Source: Pelomonas sp. SE-A7 (GTDB lineage: Bacteria > Pseudomonadota > Gammaproteobacteria > Burkholderiales > Burkholderiaceae_C). From it: a stretch of 64,000 nt of DNA. Shown piece after piece: positions 33,455 to 42,289 of the stretch; within the stretch, counting starts at the first letter, position 1, and every line of letters begins with the position of its first letter. The notes below the pieces were generated by a model. It searched no databases. It worked only from the letters and a program-made list of their open reading frames with translations, and was not told where the DNA came from. The stretch covers positions 1,302,001 to 1,366,000 of the forward strand of contig NZ_JAUASW010000001.1 of the NCBI RefSeq assembly GCF_030345705.1, in the 5' to 3' direction. The translations under genes and the position numbers were made by a program.

Positions 33455-36289
33455 ATGCGACGAGAGTCTCCCCGCCGCTTTGCCACGCTGTACCACGCCA
33501 TCCCCTTGATCGCGGCCCTGCTGGCAGCGCATCCGGCGCAGGCGGCAGACACCGCCAAAGCCTCCAAGTTCTACGAAGACGCGCTGCGCCGCTACGAGCG
33601 CAAGGACATGGCGGGCGCCGTGGTCCAACTCAAGAATGCCCTGCAGGTTGACCGGACCATCCTCCAGGTCCATGTCCTGCTAGGCAAGGCCTTGCTCGCT
33701 CAAGGCGATCTGGCAGCGGCCGAGGTCGAGCTGGTGGAATCGCTGCGACTCGGTGTCGATCGCGCCGAGATCGCTGTCAACCTGGCCACGACATTGAGCG
33801 CCCAAGGCAAACAATTGCAGATCTTCGGCGACCCGCGCCTGGCACCCGAAGGCCTGCCCGTCAATGTCCAGCTGCCTTTGCTGCTGGTCCGCGCGAGCGC
33901 CTATGCCGACGTGGGCGATACCCGCAACGCGCTGCGGTCCATTGAGCAAGCGCGGGCGATAGACCCGAGAGATGCGTCGAGCTGGATCACCGAGGTGCCG
34001 GTCCGTATCAAGGCTCGGCAGTTCACCGAGGCCATGGTCGCGGCAGACCGCGCCCTTCAGCTGGCTCCGACGAATGGCGATGCGCACTATCAGAAGGGAA
34101 CGGTTTTCCACGTGATGGGTCAGGTCCGGCCGGCGCTGGCCAGCTATGACCAGGCTCTCAAGCTCGATGCCGGCCACATTGAGGCACGGCTCTCGCATGC
34201 CGGCGTGCTGATGGATCTGGGCCGCATCGCCGATGTCGAGGCCGACCTGAAAGAGCTTGACTCGCTGGCACCCGATGAGCCGCGCGCCAGCTACCTCAAG
34301 GCACTGATCGCAGAGCAGAAGGGTGACAAGGCAGCGGCCAAGACCTTTCTCAAGGCGATCACGGAGTTGCTGGACCCGGTGCCGATAGAGTTCCTGCGCT
34401 ATCGCACCCAGGCCATGCTGCTCAACGGCATGGCCCACTACGGTCTCAACGAAGTCGAGAAGGCCAAGCCCTTCCTTGAATTCGCGGCCAAGCAGCAACC
34501 CAACAGCCCGCTGATCAAGCTGCTGGCCCAGATCGCCCTGCGCGAGCCCAACGTGCCACGGGCCGTCGAGCTGCTGGAAGGCTACCTGAAGATCAATTCC
34601 GGCGATGGCCAGGCCCTGCTGATGCTGGCTTCGGCACACCTGAACCAGGGACGTCATAGCCGGGCCACCGCCTTGATGCAGGAAGCGCTGAACGCCAAGG
34701 ACGCGCCGCAGTTCCGCACCGCCCTGGGTCTTAGCCTGATGCAGGGAGGCCAGAGCCTCAATGCCATCACCGAGTTGGAAAAGGCATTCAAGACCGATCC
34801 GAACCAAGTGTTCGCTGGCTTGGCCCTGGTCAACCTCTACATGCGGAGCAACCAGGGTCCCAAGGCACTCAAGGTGGCAGACGCACTCGTCAAGGCCAAG
34901 CCGAACAACGCGAGCGCCCTGATCGTCCAGGGCATGGCCAGATTGGCCGCGCGCGACTTCAACGGCGCCAAGGCCTCCTATGAGCAGGCGGCCAAGCTCG
35001 ATCCCAAGATGGTCGAGCCCCGGCTCGGCCTCGCGCGAGTCGATATCACCAGCAAGGCTTTCGATGCGGCCCACAAGAAGCTGACGGCCCTGCTGAAGGA
35101 GTATCCGCGTCTGGTCGACGCCCTGCTGGAGATGGCGGCCCTGGAAGACGCCCGGGGCAAGACCGATGAAGTTCCGAAATGGTTGAACAGCGCCGTCGAC
35201 GCTGCCAGTCAGCGGGAGGTCCGACCGAACTTCGCCCTGGTCGCCTGGCATCTTCGATCCGGTGACGGCGCCAGCGCCCTGCAGGCCGCCAAGCAGCTGC
35301 TGGCCAAGCTGCCGGAAGACGTCGAGGCGCTGCAGGCCTATGCAGCGGCCCAATTGGCGACCAACGACCCGCTCGGCGCCCGTACGACGCTGACCACCGC
35401 CTCGCGCCGAGCCGGCTATGAGCCGGTGACCCTGGTCTCCATCGCCGATGCGCAATTGCGGGCCAATGACCTCCCCGGCGCCGCCTACAGCCTGGAAAAG
35501 GCCCTGGGTGCACAGCCCGACGACCTGCCCGCCATGAGCCTGATGACCGTGGTGGAGCTCCGCCAAGGAGACTCGACCAAGGCCGAGAAGCGGGCCCGTC
35601 AGATCATCGCTTCGCATCCAAAGCTTGCCATCGGCCATGCCTTGCTGGCCGACACCGCCGTGGTGCGAGGGCAGACGCAGGCCGCCGTCGAGGCGCTGCG
35701 CAGGGCTCACGAACTCGACAAGACGACCGCGTCGTTCTTGCGCCTGTTTGGCTTGCTGGTCACCCAGGACGACAGCAAGCCGGCGTTCGCATTGGCTGAC
35801 GGATGGATCCGGGCTCACCCCAGCGACGTGGTCGCCATCAAGGCGGTTGCGGATTCGCAGGCCCGCGCCGGCAACTTCGCGGCGGCTCGGCGAGGCTATG
35901 AATCCGTGGTCAAGCAACGACCTGACGATGTCGAGGCCCTCAACAACCTGGCCAACGTGCTGATGCGCCAGGGCGACCCTGGTGCCCTGGCGCTGGCCGA
36001 CCGGGCCCTGGCTTTGGCCCCAAGACAAACCAGCCTGATCGACACCGCCGGTTGGGCCAACCACCTGGCGGGCAAGCGTGACCGGGCGCTGCAGTTGCTG
36101 CGGGATGCACGGCTCCGCGACCCGAACAACCCGGAGATTCGCTACCACCTGGCAGCCGTGCTGGCCCAGGCCGGTCGCAAGGCCGAGGCCAAGGACGAGG
36201 TCGAGGCGGCCTTGAGACTCGCCAATGCCAGTCGCCAAAGCTTCGAAAGTGCCAACCAGGCCAAGGAATTGGCAGCCACCCTTAAATGA
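33455..36289 (+). CDS. prsT: PEP-CTERM system TPR-repeat protein PrsT
   Basis: A 944-residue exported protein built almost entirely of tetratricopeptide repeats (about 20). The signal sequence ends near residue 30 (HPAQAAD). The first repeats (SKFYEDALRRYERKDMAGAVVQLKNAL), the QIFGDPRLAPEGLPV insert and the repeat spacing match PrsT, the TPR protein that accompanies exosortase (XrtA) systems. Many PrsT proteins are lipoproteins; I see no lipobox Cys here, only a type I-like signal. It probably sits in the periplasm or outer membrane and aids export or assembly of PEP-CTERM proteins or exopolysaccharide. The PEP-CTERM gene follows. Confidence 0.85.
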   Translation: MRRESPRRFATLYHAIPLIAALLAAHPAQAADTAKASKFYEDALRRYERKDMAGAVVQLKNALQVDRTILQVHVLLGKALLAQGDLAAAEVELVESLRLGVDRAEIAVNLATTLSAQGKQLQIFGDPRLAPEGLPVNVQLPLLLVRASAYADVGDTRNALRSIEQARAIDPRDASSWITEVPVRIKARQFTEAMVAADRALQLAPTNGDAHYQKGTVFHVMGQVRPALASYDQALKLDAGHIEARLSHAGVLMDLGRIADVEADLKELDSLAPDEPRASYLKALIAEQKGDKAAAKTFLKAITELLDPVPIEFLRYRTQAMLLNGMAHYGLNEVEKAKPFLEFAAKQQPNSPLIKLLAQIALREPNVPRAVELLEGYLKINSGDGQALLMLASAHLNQGRHSRATALMQEALNAKDAPQFRTALGLSLMQGGQSLNAITELEKAFKTDPNQVFAGLALVNLYMRSNQGPKALKVADALVKAKPNNASALIVQGMARLAARDFNGAKASYEQAAKLDPKMVEPRLGLARVDITSKAFDAAHKKLTALLKEYPRLVDALLEMAALEDARGKTDEVPKWLNSAVDAASQREVRPNFALVAWHLRSGDGASALQAAKQLLAKLPEDVEALQAYAAAQLATNDPLGARTTLTTASRRAGYEPVTLVSIADAQLRANDLPGAAYSLEKALGAQPDDLPAMSLMTVVELRQGDSTKAEKRARQIIASHPKLAIGHALLADTAVVRGQTQAAVEALRRAHELDKTTASFLRLFGLLVTQDDSKPAFALADGWIRAHPSDVVAIKAVADSQARAGNFAAARRGYESVVKQRPDDVEALNNLANVLMRQGDPGALALADRALALAPRQTSLIDTAGWANHLAGKRDRALQLLRDARLRDPNNPEIRYHLAAVLAQAGRKAEAKDEVEAALRLANASRQSFESANQAKELAATLK

Positions 36290-36381
36290 GGGTGGTCCGA
36301 CTTGTCGGTATTGTTTACATTGCGTTCCATATTCACGGCATCATTCGGCTAGACCCTTGTTCCAACACGAGTTTTTGCCGG

Positions 36382-36397
36382 TGGCATAGAAGCTGCT
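36382..36397 (+). promoter_or_regulatory. sigma-54 (RpoN) promoter for the PEP-CTERM gene
   Basis: TGGCATAGAAGCTGCT matches the -24/-12 consensus TGGCAC(A/G)N4TTGC(A/T), with two deviations outside the GG and GC cores (T for C at the sixth base, C for T at the twelfth). GG and GC have the required spacing. The ATG of the PEP-CTERM gene is 36 bases downstream, allowing a start near 36408. RpoN control of PEP-CTERM genes, with the PrsK/PrsR two-component system, is known in related bacteria. Confidence 0.7.
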
Positions 36398-36432
36398 AGA
36401 TACCCGAAAACCATGCATTTCGCGGAGATCCT

Positions 36433-37254
36433 ATGAAAACGAAGACGCTGCCCAAGCTTGCCGCCCTGGTTGCTGGCTCGTTCTGCCTGCTCTGTGCGAC
36501 GCCCGCGAGTGCAGATTCGACCTGGAGCCTGTCCGGCAGCGGTTGCAGCAGCCCGACTGGCGTGCCGGCCAATAGCGGCTACACCAGCGGCAACATCGGC
36601 TGCACCAATGGCGGCATTACGGCCACCATCGGCGCCTGGGCCAATACAAACAGCTCCAAGTTCGCCCAGACCAAGCTCTACAACTGGGGGTCGAACGGTT
36701 TCGGCATCGTCAGCGGCACCGAAGTCTCGGGTGACACCGGCCCGCACGCTGCCGACAACTACGGCAACCTGGAAGGCTTCCTGATCCAGCTGTCCGGCTC
36801 GATGTCGCTGTCGCAGATCGTCATCGGCTGGGACGGCAATGACGATCCGGCCAACACCGGCGGCGTCAGCTACAACGATGCAGACATCTCGATCTATCGT
36901 TGGGATGGCGGCGTCGGCAACTCGCCGACTTTCGGCAACGAAACTGCCGCTTCGCTGAACACCAATTCCTGGAAGCTGGTCAACCACCTCCAGAATGGTG
37001 GCAACAATCCGGCCGGTCCGGGCACAGACACCATCAACCTGTCGGGCACCGGCTCGTCGACCTGGTGGTTTGTCAGCGCCTACAACTCGAATGCGAATTC
37101 GGTCAAGGCGGGCTACACCGGCGACACCAATGTCGACGCCTTCAAGCTGATTTCGATCGGCGGCAAGACTCCCGGCGTTCCGGAACCCGGCACCCTGGCC
37201 CTGGCTGGCCTGGCCCTGTTCGGCATCGCCCGCAGCCGCCGCGCCGCTCGCTGA
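36433..37254 (+). CDS. PEP-CTERM surface protein, XDP1-like
   Basis: A 273-residue exported protein. The signal peptide is residues 1-27 (ASAD). The Gly/Asn/Ser/Thr-rich mature part contains FAQTKLYNWGSNGFGIV, the SLSQIVIGWDG strand and a WWFVSAYN segment, which resemble exosortase-dependent surface protein XDP1. The C-terminal sorting signal is complete: VPEP at 249-252, a hydrophobic helix (TLALAGLALFGIA) and a basic RSRRAAR tail. An exosortase (XrtA), not in this window, should cleave it and attach or release it at the surface. A sigma-54 promoter precedes it and a terminator follows. Confidence 0.88.
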   Translation: MKTKTLPKLAALVAGSFCLLCATPASADSTWSLSGSGCSSPTGVPANSGYTSGNIGCTNGGITATIGAWANTNSSKFAQTKLYNWGSNGFGIVSGTEVSGDTGPHAADNYGNLEGFLIQLSGSMSLSQIVIGWDGNDDPANTGGVSYNDADISIYRWDGGVGNSPTFGNETAASLNTNSWKLVNHLQNGGNNPAGPGTDTINLSGTGSSTWWFVSAYNSNANSVKAGYTGDTNVDAFKLISIGGKTPGVPEPGTLALAGLALFGIARSRRAAR

Positions 37255-37292
37255 GCCCGACATTGCCGGTCTGACCCCGGCACAACAACAAG

Positions 37293-37314
37293 ACGGCCCC
37301 TCGGGGCCGTTTTT
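37293..37314 (+). terminator. Rho-independent terminator of the PEP-CTERM gene
   Basis: ACGGCCCC/GGGGCCGT is a perfect 8-bp stem with a 2-base gap in this pairing (functionally a 4-base loop if the last C-G pair opens), followed by TTTTT (37310-37314). It lies 39 bases past the stop and ends at the convergent asparaginase stop. Confidence 0.85.
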
Positions 37315-38291
37315 CATTGCAAGTCCAGCTCGCCGTAAATTCCCACCAGCGGCACTGCACCGACGCGAACCTGGCCGCGATACATGCCCTCCGTATTGAA
37401 GGGCAGGCTGACCTCGCCTTCGCGGCTGACCGCGATCAGGCCGCCGCTGCCTGCGACTTGTGCCAATTTCTCGAAGACGACCCGGCGGGCAGCTTCGTCC
37501 ACGGACAGGCCGGCGTATTCCATCAGCGCTCCGACCTCGCGTGCCGCAGCGATTCGGATGAAGGCTTCGCCGGTGCCGGTGCAAGACACGGCACAGCTCG
37601 CATCGCTGGCGTAGCAGCCCGCACCTATCAACGGTGAATCGCCGACCCGACCCGGCAGCTTGTTGGTCATGCCCCCGGTCGAGGTGGCGGCCGCCAGGTG
37701 GCCGGCTGCATCCAGTGCCACGGCGCCTACCGTTCCGAATTTCTTTCCTTCGTCGATGGGCGCGGCCGAGGCTGCCTGGCCATCGTGGTCGAGCAACGCG
37801 CCCAGCGCATCGGCCTGGGCCTTGCGCAGCTGCGCCAACCTCTGCGGCGTACCGAACCAGTCCGGCTCGACCATCTCCAGCCCAAGATGGGCCACATAGC
37901 GCTCGGCCGCCTCGCCGATGAACAGCAGATGCTCGCCCTGGTCCATCACGGCCCGTGCCGCGAGCACCGGATTGCGGACCCGGCTGACACCAGCAACCGC
38001 GCCGGCGCGCAATGTGCTGCCCTCCATCACGCTGGCATCCAGCTCGTGGCGCTCATCGGCCGTGTAGACCGCGCCCTTGCCGGCGTTGAAGAGCGGGCAT
38101 TCCTCCAGCCTGCGAACCGCCTCGCAGACCACGTCCAGCGCCGCAGCGCCACCAGCCAGCATGGCTTCGCCAGCCAGCAGGATGCTGCGCAGCTCGGCGC
38201 GGTACTGCAGTTCCAGCTCGGCCGACATCTTGCTGCGCAGCAGTGTGCCGGCGCCACCATGGATGGCTAGGACGGGAACGGGTCTTGTCAT
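37314..38291 (-). CDS. iaaA: isoaspartyl peptidase / L-asparaginase
   Basis: A 325-residue Ntn-hydrolase of the plant-type asparaginase (EcAIII) family. It removes isoaspartyl residues from dipeptides and hydrolyses asparagine. It begins VLAIHGGAG, and the self-cleavage site is GTVGAV with catalytic Thr187, followed by TSTGGMTNKLPGRVGDSPLIGAG. The precursor would split after Gly186 into alpha and beta subunits. I chose the ATG at 38291; an upstream start at 38357 adds non-family residues. It is probably cytoplasmic, since no signal is seen. Confidence 0.93.
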   Translation of the reverse strand: MTRPVPVLAIHGGAGTLLRSKMSAELELQYRAELRSILLAGEAMLAGGAAALDVVCEAVRRLEECPLFNAGKGAVYTADERHELDASVMEGSTLRAGAVAGVSRVRNPVLAARAVMDQGEHLLFIGEAAERYVAHLGLEMVEPDWFGTPQRLAQLRKAQADALGALLDHDGQAASAAPIDEGKKFGTVGAVALDAAGHLAAATSTGGMTNKLPGRVGDSPLIGAGCYASDASCAVSCTGTGEAFIRIAAAREVGALMEYAGLSVDEAARRVVFEKLAQVAGSGGLIAVSREGEVSLPFNTEGMYRGQVRVGAVPLVGIYGELDLQ

Positions 38292-38434
38292 GGCGGGCTC
38301 GGTCGACGCAGGGGCCGCCGAGTGTAGGCAATGCCTGGCTTGTCCCGGCAGCGACAAGGAAAATGCGAACGGTCGTGCTAAAACCCGCGCAGGGCCTGCC
38401 GTCGAATGCGGGCCGAGCTTTTGGAGACGCCGTC

Positions 38435-39613
38435 ATGGACCTGAATTTCACCGCCGAGGAACTGGCCTTTCGGGCCGAGATCCGGCAATGGGTGGCCGCC
38501 AATCTGCCGCAGGACATCAGCCACAAGGTGCACAACGCCCTGCGCCTGAGCAAGGACGATATGCAGCGCTGGGCCAAGATCCTGGGCGCCAAGGGCTTGC
38601 ACGGCTGGGCCTGGCCCAGGCAGTTCGGCGGACCGGGCTGGAACGCCGTGCAGCGCCACCTGTTCGAAGAGGAATGCGCCCTGGCCGGCGCGCCGCGCAT
38701 CGTGCCCTTCGGCCCGGTGATGGTGGCGCCGGTCATCATGGCCTTCGGCAGCCCCGAGCAGCAGCAGCGCCACCTGCCCGGCATCATGAGCGGCGAGGTC
38801 TGGTGGAGCCAGGGCTACAGCGAGCCGGGCTCGGGCTCGGACCTGGCCTCGGTGAAATGCCGCGCGGAACGCCAGGGCGACAAGTACCTGGTCAACGGCC
38901 AGAAGACCTGGACCACGCTCGGCCAATACGGCGACTGGATCTTCTGCCTGGTGCGCACCGACCCGACGGTCAAGCCGCAGGCCGGCATCAGCTTCCTGTT
39001 GATCGACATGAAGTCGCCGGGCGTCACCGTGCGGCCCATCATCATGCTGGACGGCGAGCACGAGGTGAACGAGGTGTTCTTCGACAACGTCGAGGTACCG
39101 GCCGAGAACCTGGTCGGCGAGGAGAACAAGGGCTGGACCTATGCCAAGTACTTGCTGGCCCACGAGCGCACCAACATCGCCGACGTGAACCGCGCCAAGC
39201 GCGAGCTGGAGCGGCTCAAGCGCCTGGCCAAGGCCGAGGGCGTCTACGAGGACAGCCGCTTCCGCGACCAGATCGCCCTGCTCGAGGTCGACATCGTGGC
39301 CCTGGAGATGATGGTCTTGCGCGTGCTGTCGGCCGAGAAGTCGGGCAAGCAGTCGCTGGACGTGGCCGGCCTGCTGAAGATCCGCGGCAGCGAGATCCAG
39401 CAGCGCTACACCGAGCTGCTGATGCTGGCCGGCGGCCCCTTCTCCACGCCCTACGTCCACGAGGCCATGGAAGCCGGCTGGCAGGGTGACTATGTGGGCG
39501 CCGCCCATTGCGCGCCGCTGGCCGCCCATTACTTCAACTACCGCAAGACCACGATCTACGGCGGCTCGAACGAAGTGCAACGAAACATCGTCGCCCAGAC
39601 GGTGCTGGGCTGA
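38435..39613 (+). CDS. acyl-CoA dehydrogenase (PimC-like)
   Basis: A 392-residue FAD flavoenzyme. It has the WWSQGYSEPGSGSDLAS motif, the GQKTWTTLGQYGDWIFCLVR strand and YGGSNEVQRNIVA near the C-terminus, where the Glu is placed as the catalytic base in short/medium-chain enzymes. It most resembles the large subunit of pimeloyl-CoA dehydrogenase (PimC of Rhodopseudomonas), which works as a pair with the next gene product in dicarboxyl-CoA or fatty acyl-CoA beta-oxidation. The ATG at 38435 follows TTTTGGAGA. The second dehydrogenase gene starts 12 bases after the stop. Confidence 0.85.
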   Translation: MDLNFTAEELAFRAEIRQWVAANLPQDISHKVHNALRLSKDDMQRWAKILGAKGLHGWAWPRQFGGPGWNAVQRHLFEEECALAGAPRIVPFGPVMVAPVIMAFGSPEQQQRHLPGIMSGEVWWSQGYSEPGSGSDLASVKCRAERQGDKYLVNGQKTWTTLGQYGDWIFCLVRTDPTVKPQAGISFLLIDMKSPGVTVRPIIMLDGEHEVNEVFFDNVEVPAENLVGEENKGWTYAKYLLAHERTNIADVNRAKRELERLKRLAKAEGVYEDSRFRDQIALLEVDIVALEMMVLRVLSAEKSGKQSLDVAGLLKIRGSEIQQRYTELLMLAGGPFSTPYVHEAMEAGWQGDYVGAAHCAPLAAHYFNYRKTTIYGGSNEVQRNIVAQTVLG

Positions 39614-39625
39614 GGAGACAGGAAC

Positions 39626-40735
39626 ATGGATTTCGATTTCACCGAAGACCAGGAATCGCTGCGCGACGCGGTGCGCCGCTGGGTCGACAAGGACTACGGC
39701 TTCGAGCACCGCCGCGGCATCGTCAAGGTCGGTGGCTTCTCGCGTGAAGCCTGGGACGGCCTGGTCGGTCTGGGCCTCACGGCCCTGGCCGTGCCCGAGG
39801 AGCATGGCGGCATGGGCTTTGGCCCGGTCGACGCCATGGTGGTGATGGAAGAGCTGGGCCGGGGCCTGGTGATGGAGCCCTATGCCCAGGCCTCGCTGAT
39901 CGCGCCTGCCGTGCTCAGCCATGCCGGTGCCGACATCCGCGCCCAGTGGTTGCCGCGCATTGCGGGTGGCGAGGCCCTGGTCGTGCTGGCCCATCAGGAG
40001 CGAGGCAAGCGCTACCGCCTGGACAGTTGCTCAACCCGAGCCGAAGGCGGCGTCCTGAGCGGCAGCAAGAGCCTGGTGCCCTGCGGCGACCAGGCCGATG
40101 CCTTCATCGTGCCGGCCGAGACCGGCAAGGGCATCGCGATCTACCTCGTCCAGAAGGGCCAGCCAGGCGTGCTCACCCGCGGCTACAGCCTGCAGGACGG
40201 CTCGCGCGCCGCGGAGCTCAGCCTCGACAAGGCGACCGCCGTGGAGCTGGTCGGCCCCGGCCAGGGACTCGCCGTCCTGGAGCAGGCGGCGGACATCGGC
40301 ATCGCTGCCCTTTGCGCAGAAGGCGTGGGCGCAATGGAGAAGCTGGTGGCCGTGACGGTGGAATACCTGAACACCCGCAAACAGTTCGGCGTGGCCATCG
40401 CCAGCTTCCAGGCCCTGCGCCATCGCATCGCCGACGTGAAGATGCAGCTGGAACTGGCCCGGTCCATGAGCTACTTCGCCACGCTCAAGTTGGGCGACGA
40501 GCCAGCCGCACGGCGCCGCGCGCTGTCGCAGGCCAAGCTTCAGTTGAGCCAGTCGGCCCGCTATGTCGGCCAGCAATGCGTGCAGCTGCACGGCGGCATT
40601 GGCGTGACCGACGAATACCTCGGCAGTCACTACTTCAAGCGACTGACGACCATGGAAATGCAGTTCGGCGACGGCCTGCACCACCTGGCCGAGGTCAGCA
40701 GCCGCATGCAGGACCAGGCCGGCGTCTTTGCCTGA
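39626..40735 (+). CDS. acyl-CoA dehydrogenase (PimD-like)
   Basis: A 369-residue acyl-CoA dehydrogenase family member, partner of the upstream gene. It starts MDFDFTEDQESLRDAVRRWV; the middle domain is shorter and less typical, and the C-terminal helical domain has TRKQFGVAIASFQALRHRIADVKM and QLHGGIGVTDEYLGSHYFKR. It resembles the small subunit of pimeloyl-CoA dehydrogenase. The usual GG(S/T)xE catalytic segment near the C-terminus is not evident, which fits a pairing with the upstream subunit. An AGGAGA site precedes the ATG. Confidence 0.82.
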   Translation: MDFDFTEDQESLRDAVRRWVDKDYGFEHRRGIVKVGGFSREAWDGLVGLGLTALAVPEEHGGMGFGPVDAMVVMEELGRGLVMEPYAQASLIAPAVLSHAGADIRAQWLPRIAGGEALVVLAHQERGKRYRLDSCSTRAEGGVLSGSKSLVPCGDQADAFIVPAETGKGIAIYLVQKGQPGVLTRGYSLQDGSRAAELSLDKATAVELVGPGQGLAVLEQAADIGIAALCAEGVGAMEKLVAVTVEYLNTRKQFGVAIASFQALRHRIADVKMQLELARSMSYFATLKLGDEPAARRRALSQAKLQLSQSARYVGQQCVQLHGGIGVTDEYLGSHYFKRLTTMEMQFGDGLHHLAEVSSRMQDQAGVFA

Positions 40736-40783
40736 GGCCGCGCGCCTCCTACACTCGTCGGGTCCCTTCTCGAGGAGCCAGCG

Positions 40784-41323
40784 ATGGTGTCGAACAAGCA
40801 AGCGTTTCTCCTGGTGCTGCTGGGCTGTGCCGCCCTGTCCGTCCAGGCCCAGGGCATGAAGCCCGGCCTGTGGGAAATGAGCCAGAAGCCCCAGCTCGAC
40901 CCGGCCCAGCAGGCCAAGATGGAACAGGCCCAGAAGGCCATGGCCAATATGCCGGCCGAGCAGCGCCAGATGATGGAAAAGATGATGGGCCAGCGCGGCA
41001 TGCAGATGGGCATGGCCAATGGCGTCATCAGCATCAAGACCTGCATCAGCAAGGAGCAGGCCGAGAAGCACGAGATGCCGGTGCAGGACCAGGGCCGCTG
41101 CAAGCATGAGGTCAAGCGCGACGGCAAGACCGTGCGCACCCATTTCGTCTGCACCGACCCGGCCTCTGAAGGCGACGGTGAATTCACCTTCGACAGCCCC
41201 GAGCACTACACCAGCAAGCTGGCCATCAAGCGCGGCGACAAGGCCATGAGCATGAGCGGCGAGGCCCGATGGCTGGGGTCCGACTGCGGCGACATCAAGC
41301 CGGCCGCCACCCACAAGCACTGA
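40784..41323 (+). CDS. DUF3617 periplasmic protein
   Basis: A 179-residue exported protein. The signal peptide ends near residue 23 (VQAQG). MKPGLWEM opens the DUF3617 domain, a Met/Gln-rich helix (about 40-75) follows, and the C-terminal beta part has CISKEQA, GRCKHEVKRDG and VCTDP with paired cysteines. DUF3617 is widespread in Proteobacteria and has no established role. The stop overlaps the ATG of the P1 peptidase gene (TGATG), implying coupling. Confidence 0.82.
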   Translation: MVSNKQAFLLVLLGCAALSVQAQGMKPGLWEMSQKPQLDPAQQAKMEQAQKAMANMPAEQRQMMEKMMGQRGMQMGMANGVISIKTCISKEQAEKHEMPVQDQGRCKHEVKRDGKTVRTHFVCTDPASEGDGEFTFDSPEHYTSKLAIKRGDKAMSMSGEARWLGSDCGDIKPAATHKH

Positions 41324-42282
41324 TGCCCGGTCACCTGGGTGACGTGGCCGGCCTGCGCGTCGGCCACTTCAGCGATGCGCGCCGACCCACCGGCTGTACC
41401 GTCGTCCTGTGTGAGCAGGGCGCGGTTGCCGGTGTCGATGTGCGCGGCGCCGCTCCCGGCACCCGCGAGACTGATCTGCTGCGCCCGGAGAACACGGTCC
41501 AGCAAGTTCATGCCGTGCTGCTGTCGGGCGGCAGCGCCTTCGGCCTGGATGCAGCCGGCGGCGTGATGCGCTGGCTGCGCGAACGCGGCCACGGGCTCAA
41601 GGTCGGTGCAGCCTGCGTGCCCATAGTCCCGGCCGCCGTGCTGTTCGACCTGGGACTGGGAGATCCGTCGATCTGCCCCGATGCGGCGGCCGGCTACGCC
41701 GCCTGCGAGGCTGCCGGTGCCGATGCCGTCATGGGCTCGGTCGGCGCAGGCAGTGGCGCCACGCTGGGCAAGCTGTTCGGTGCCCAGCATGCGATGAAGG
41801 GCGGCATAGGCACGGCCTCGCTGTGCTTGGACGGCATCACCGTTGCAGCGCTGGTGGCCGTCAATGCCCTGGGCGACGTGATCGATCCGTCCACCGGCCA
41901 GGTGCTGGCTGGCACGCGCGGCGCGGACGGCCATCCGGTCGGTGCGCTGCAGGACCTGCTGGCCGGCCGCAAACCGGCATCGCTGCTGGCTGCGGCGAAT
42001 ACGACGATTGGCGTTGTCGCCACTGACGCCCAGCTCGACAAGGCCCAGGCCTGCAAGCTGGCCCAGATGTCGCACGACGGCCTGGCCCGCAGCATCAACC
42101 CGGTCCACACCCCCAGCGACGGCGACGTGATGTTTGCGCTGGCCACCGGCGGTGCCGGCCGCACTGCCGAGCTCGGTTGGCTCGGCGCGCTGGCCGCCGA
42201 GGTCACGGCCCAGGCCGTGCTGCACGCAGTGCGCTGCGCCACCGGCCTGCCCGGCATTCCGGCCCTGTCGGAGCTTCGATAA
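41323..42282 (+). CDS. P1 family peptidase (DmpA/NylC-type)
   Basis: A 319-residue self-processing Ntn-type hydrolase. It has the family pattern VGHFSDARRPTGCTVVL, RETDLLRPEN, LLSGGSAFGLDAAGGVMRWL, GSVGAGSGATLGKL and AANTTIGVVATDA, where Thr227 (or Thr228) after Asn226 should be the nucleophile exposed by autocleavage. Relatives include L-aminopeptidase DmpA and 6-aminohexanoate-oligomer hydrolase NylC. No signal peptide is seen. The start codon overlaps the DUF3617 stop by one base, and rsuA follows after seven bases. Confidence 0.87.
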   Translation: MPGHLGDVAGLRVGHFSDARRPTGCTVVLCEQGAVAGVDVRGAAPGTRETDLLRPENTVQQVHAVLLSGGSAFGLDAAGGVMRWLRERGHGLKVGAACVPIVPAAVLFDLGLGDPSICPDAAAGYAACEAAGADAVMGSVGAGSGATLGKLFGAQHAMKGGIGTASLCLDGITVAALVAVNALGDVIDPSTGQVLAGTRGADGHPVGALQDLLAGRKPASLLAAANTTIGVVATDAQLDKAQACKLAQMSHDGLARSINPVHTPSDGDVMFALATGGAGRTAELGWLGALAAEVTAQAVLHAVRCATGLPGIPALSELR

Positions 42283-42289
42283 TCGCGCG

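Noticed and set aside
33680..36238. Open frame of 852 codons antisense to prsT
   Set aside because: Same shadow effect; the opposite frame encodes a clear TPR protein with signal peptide.
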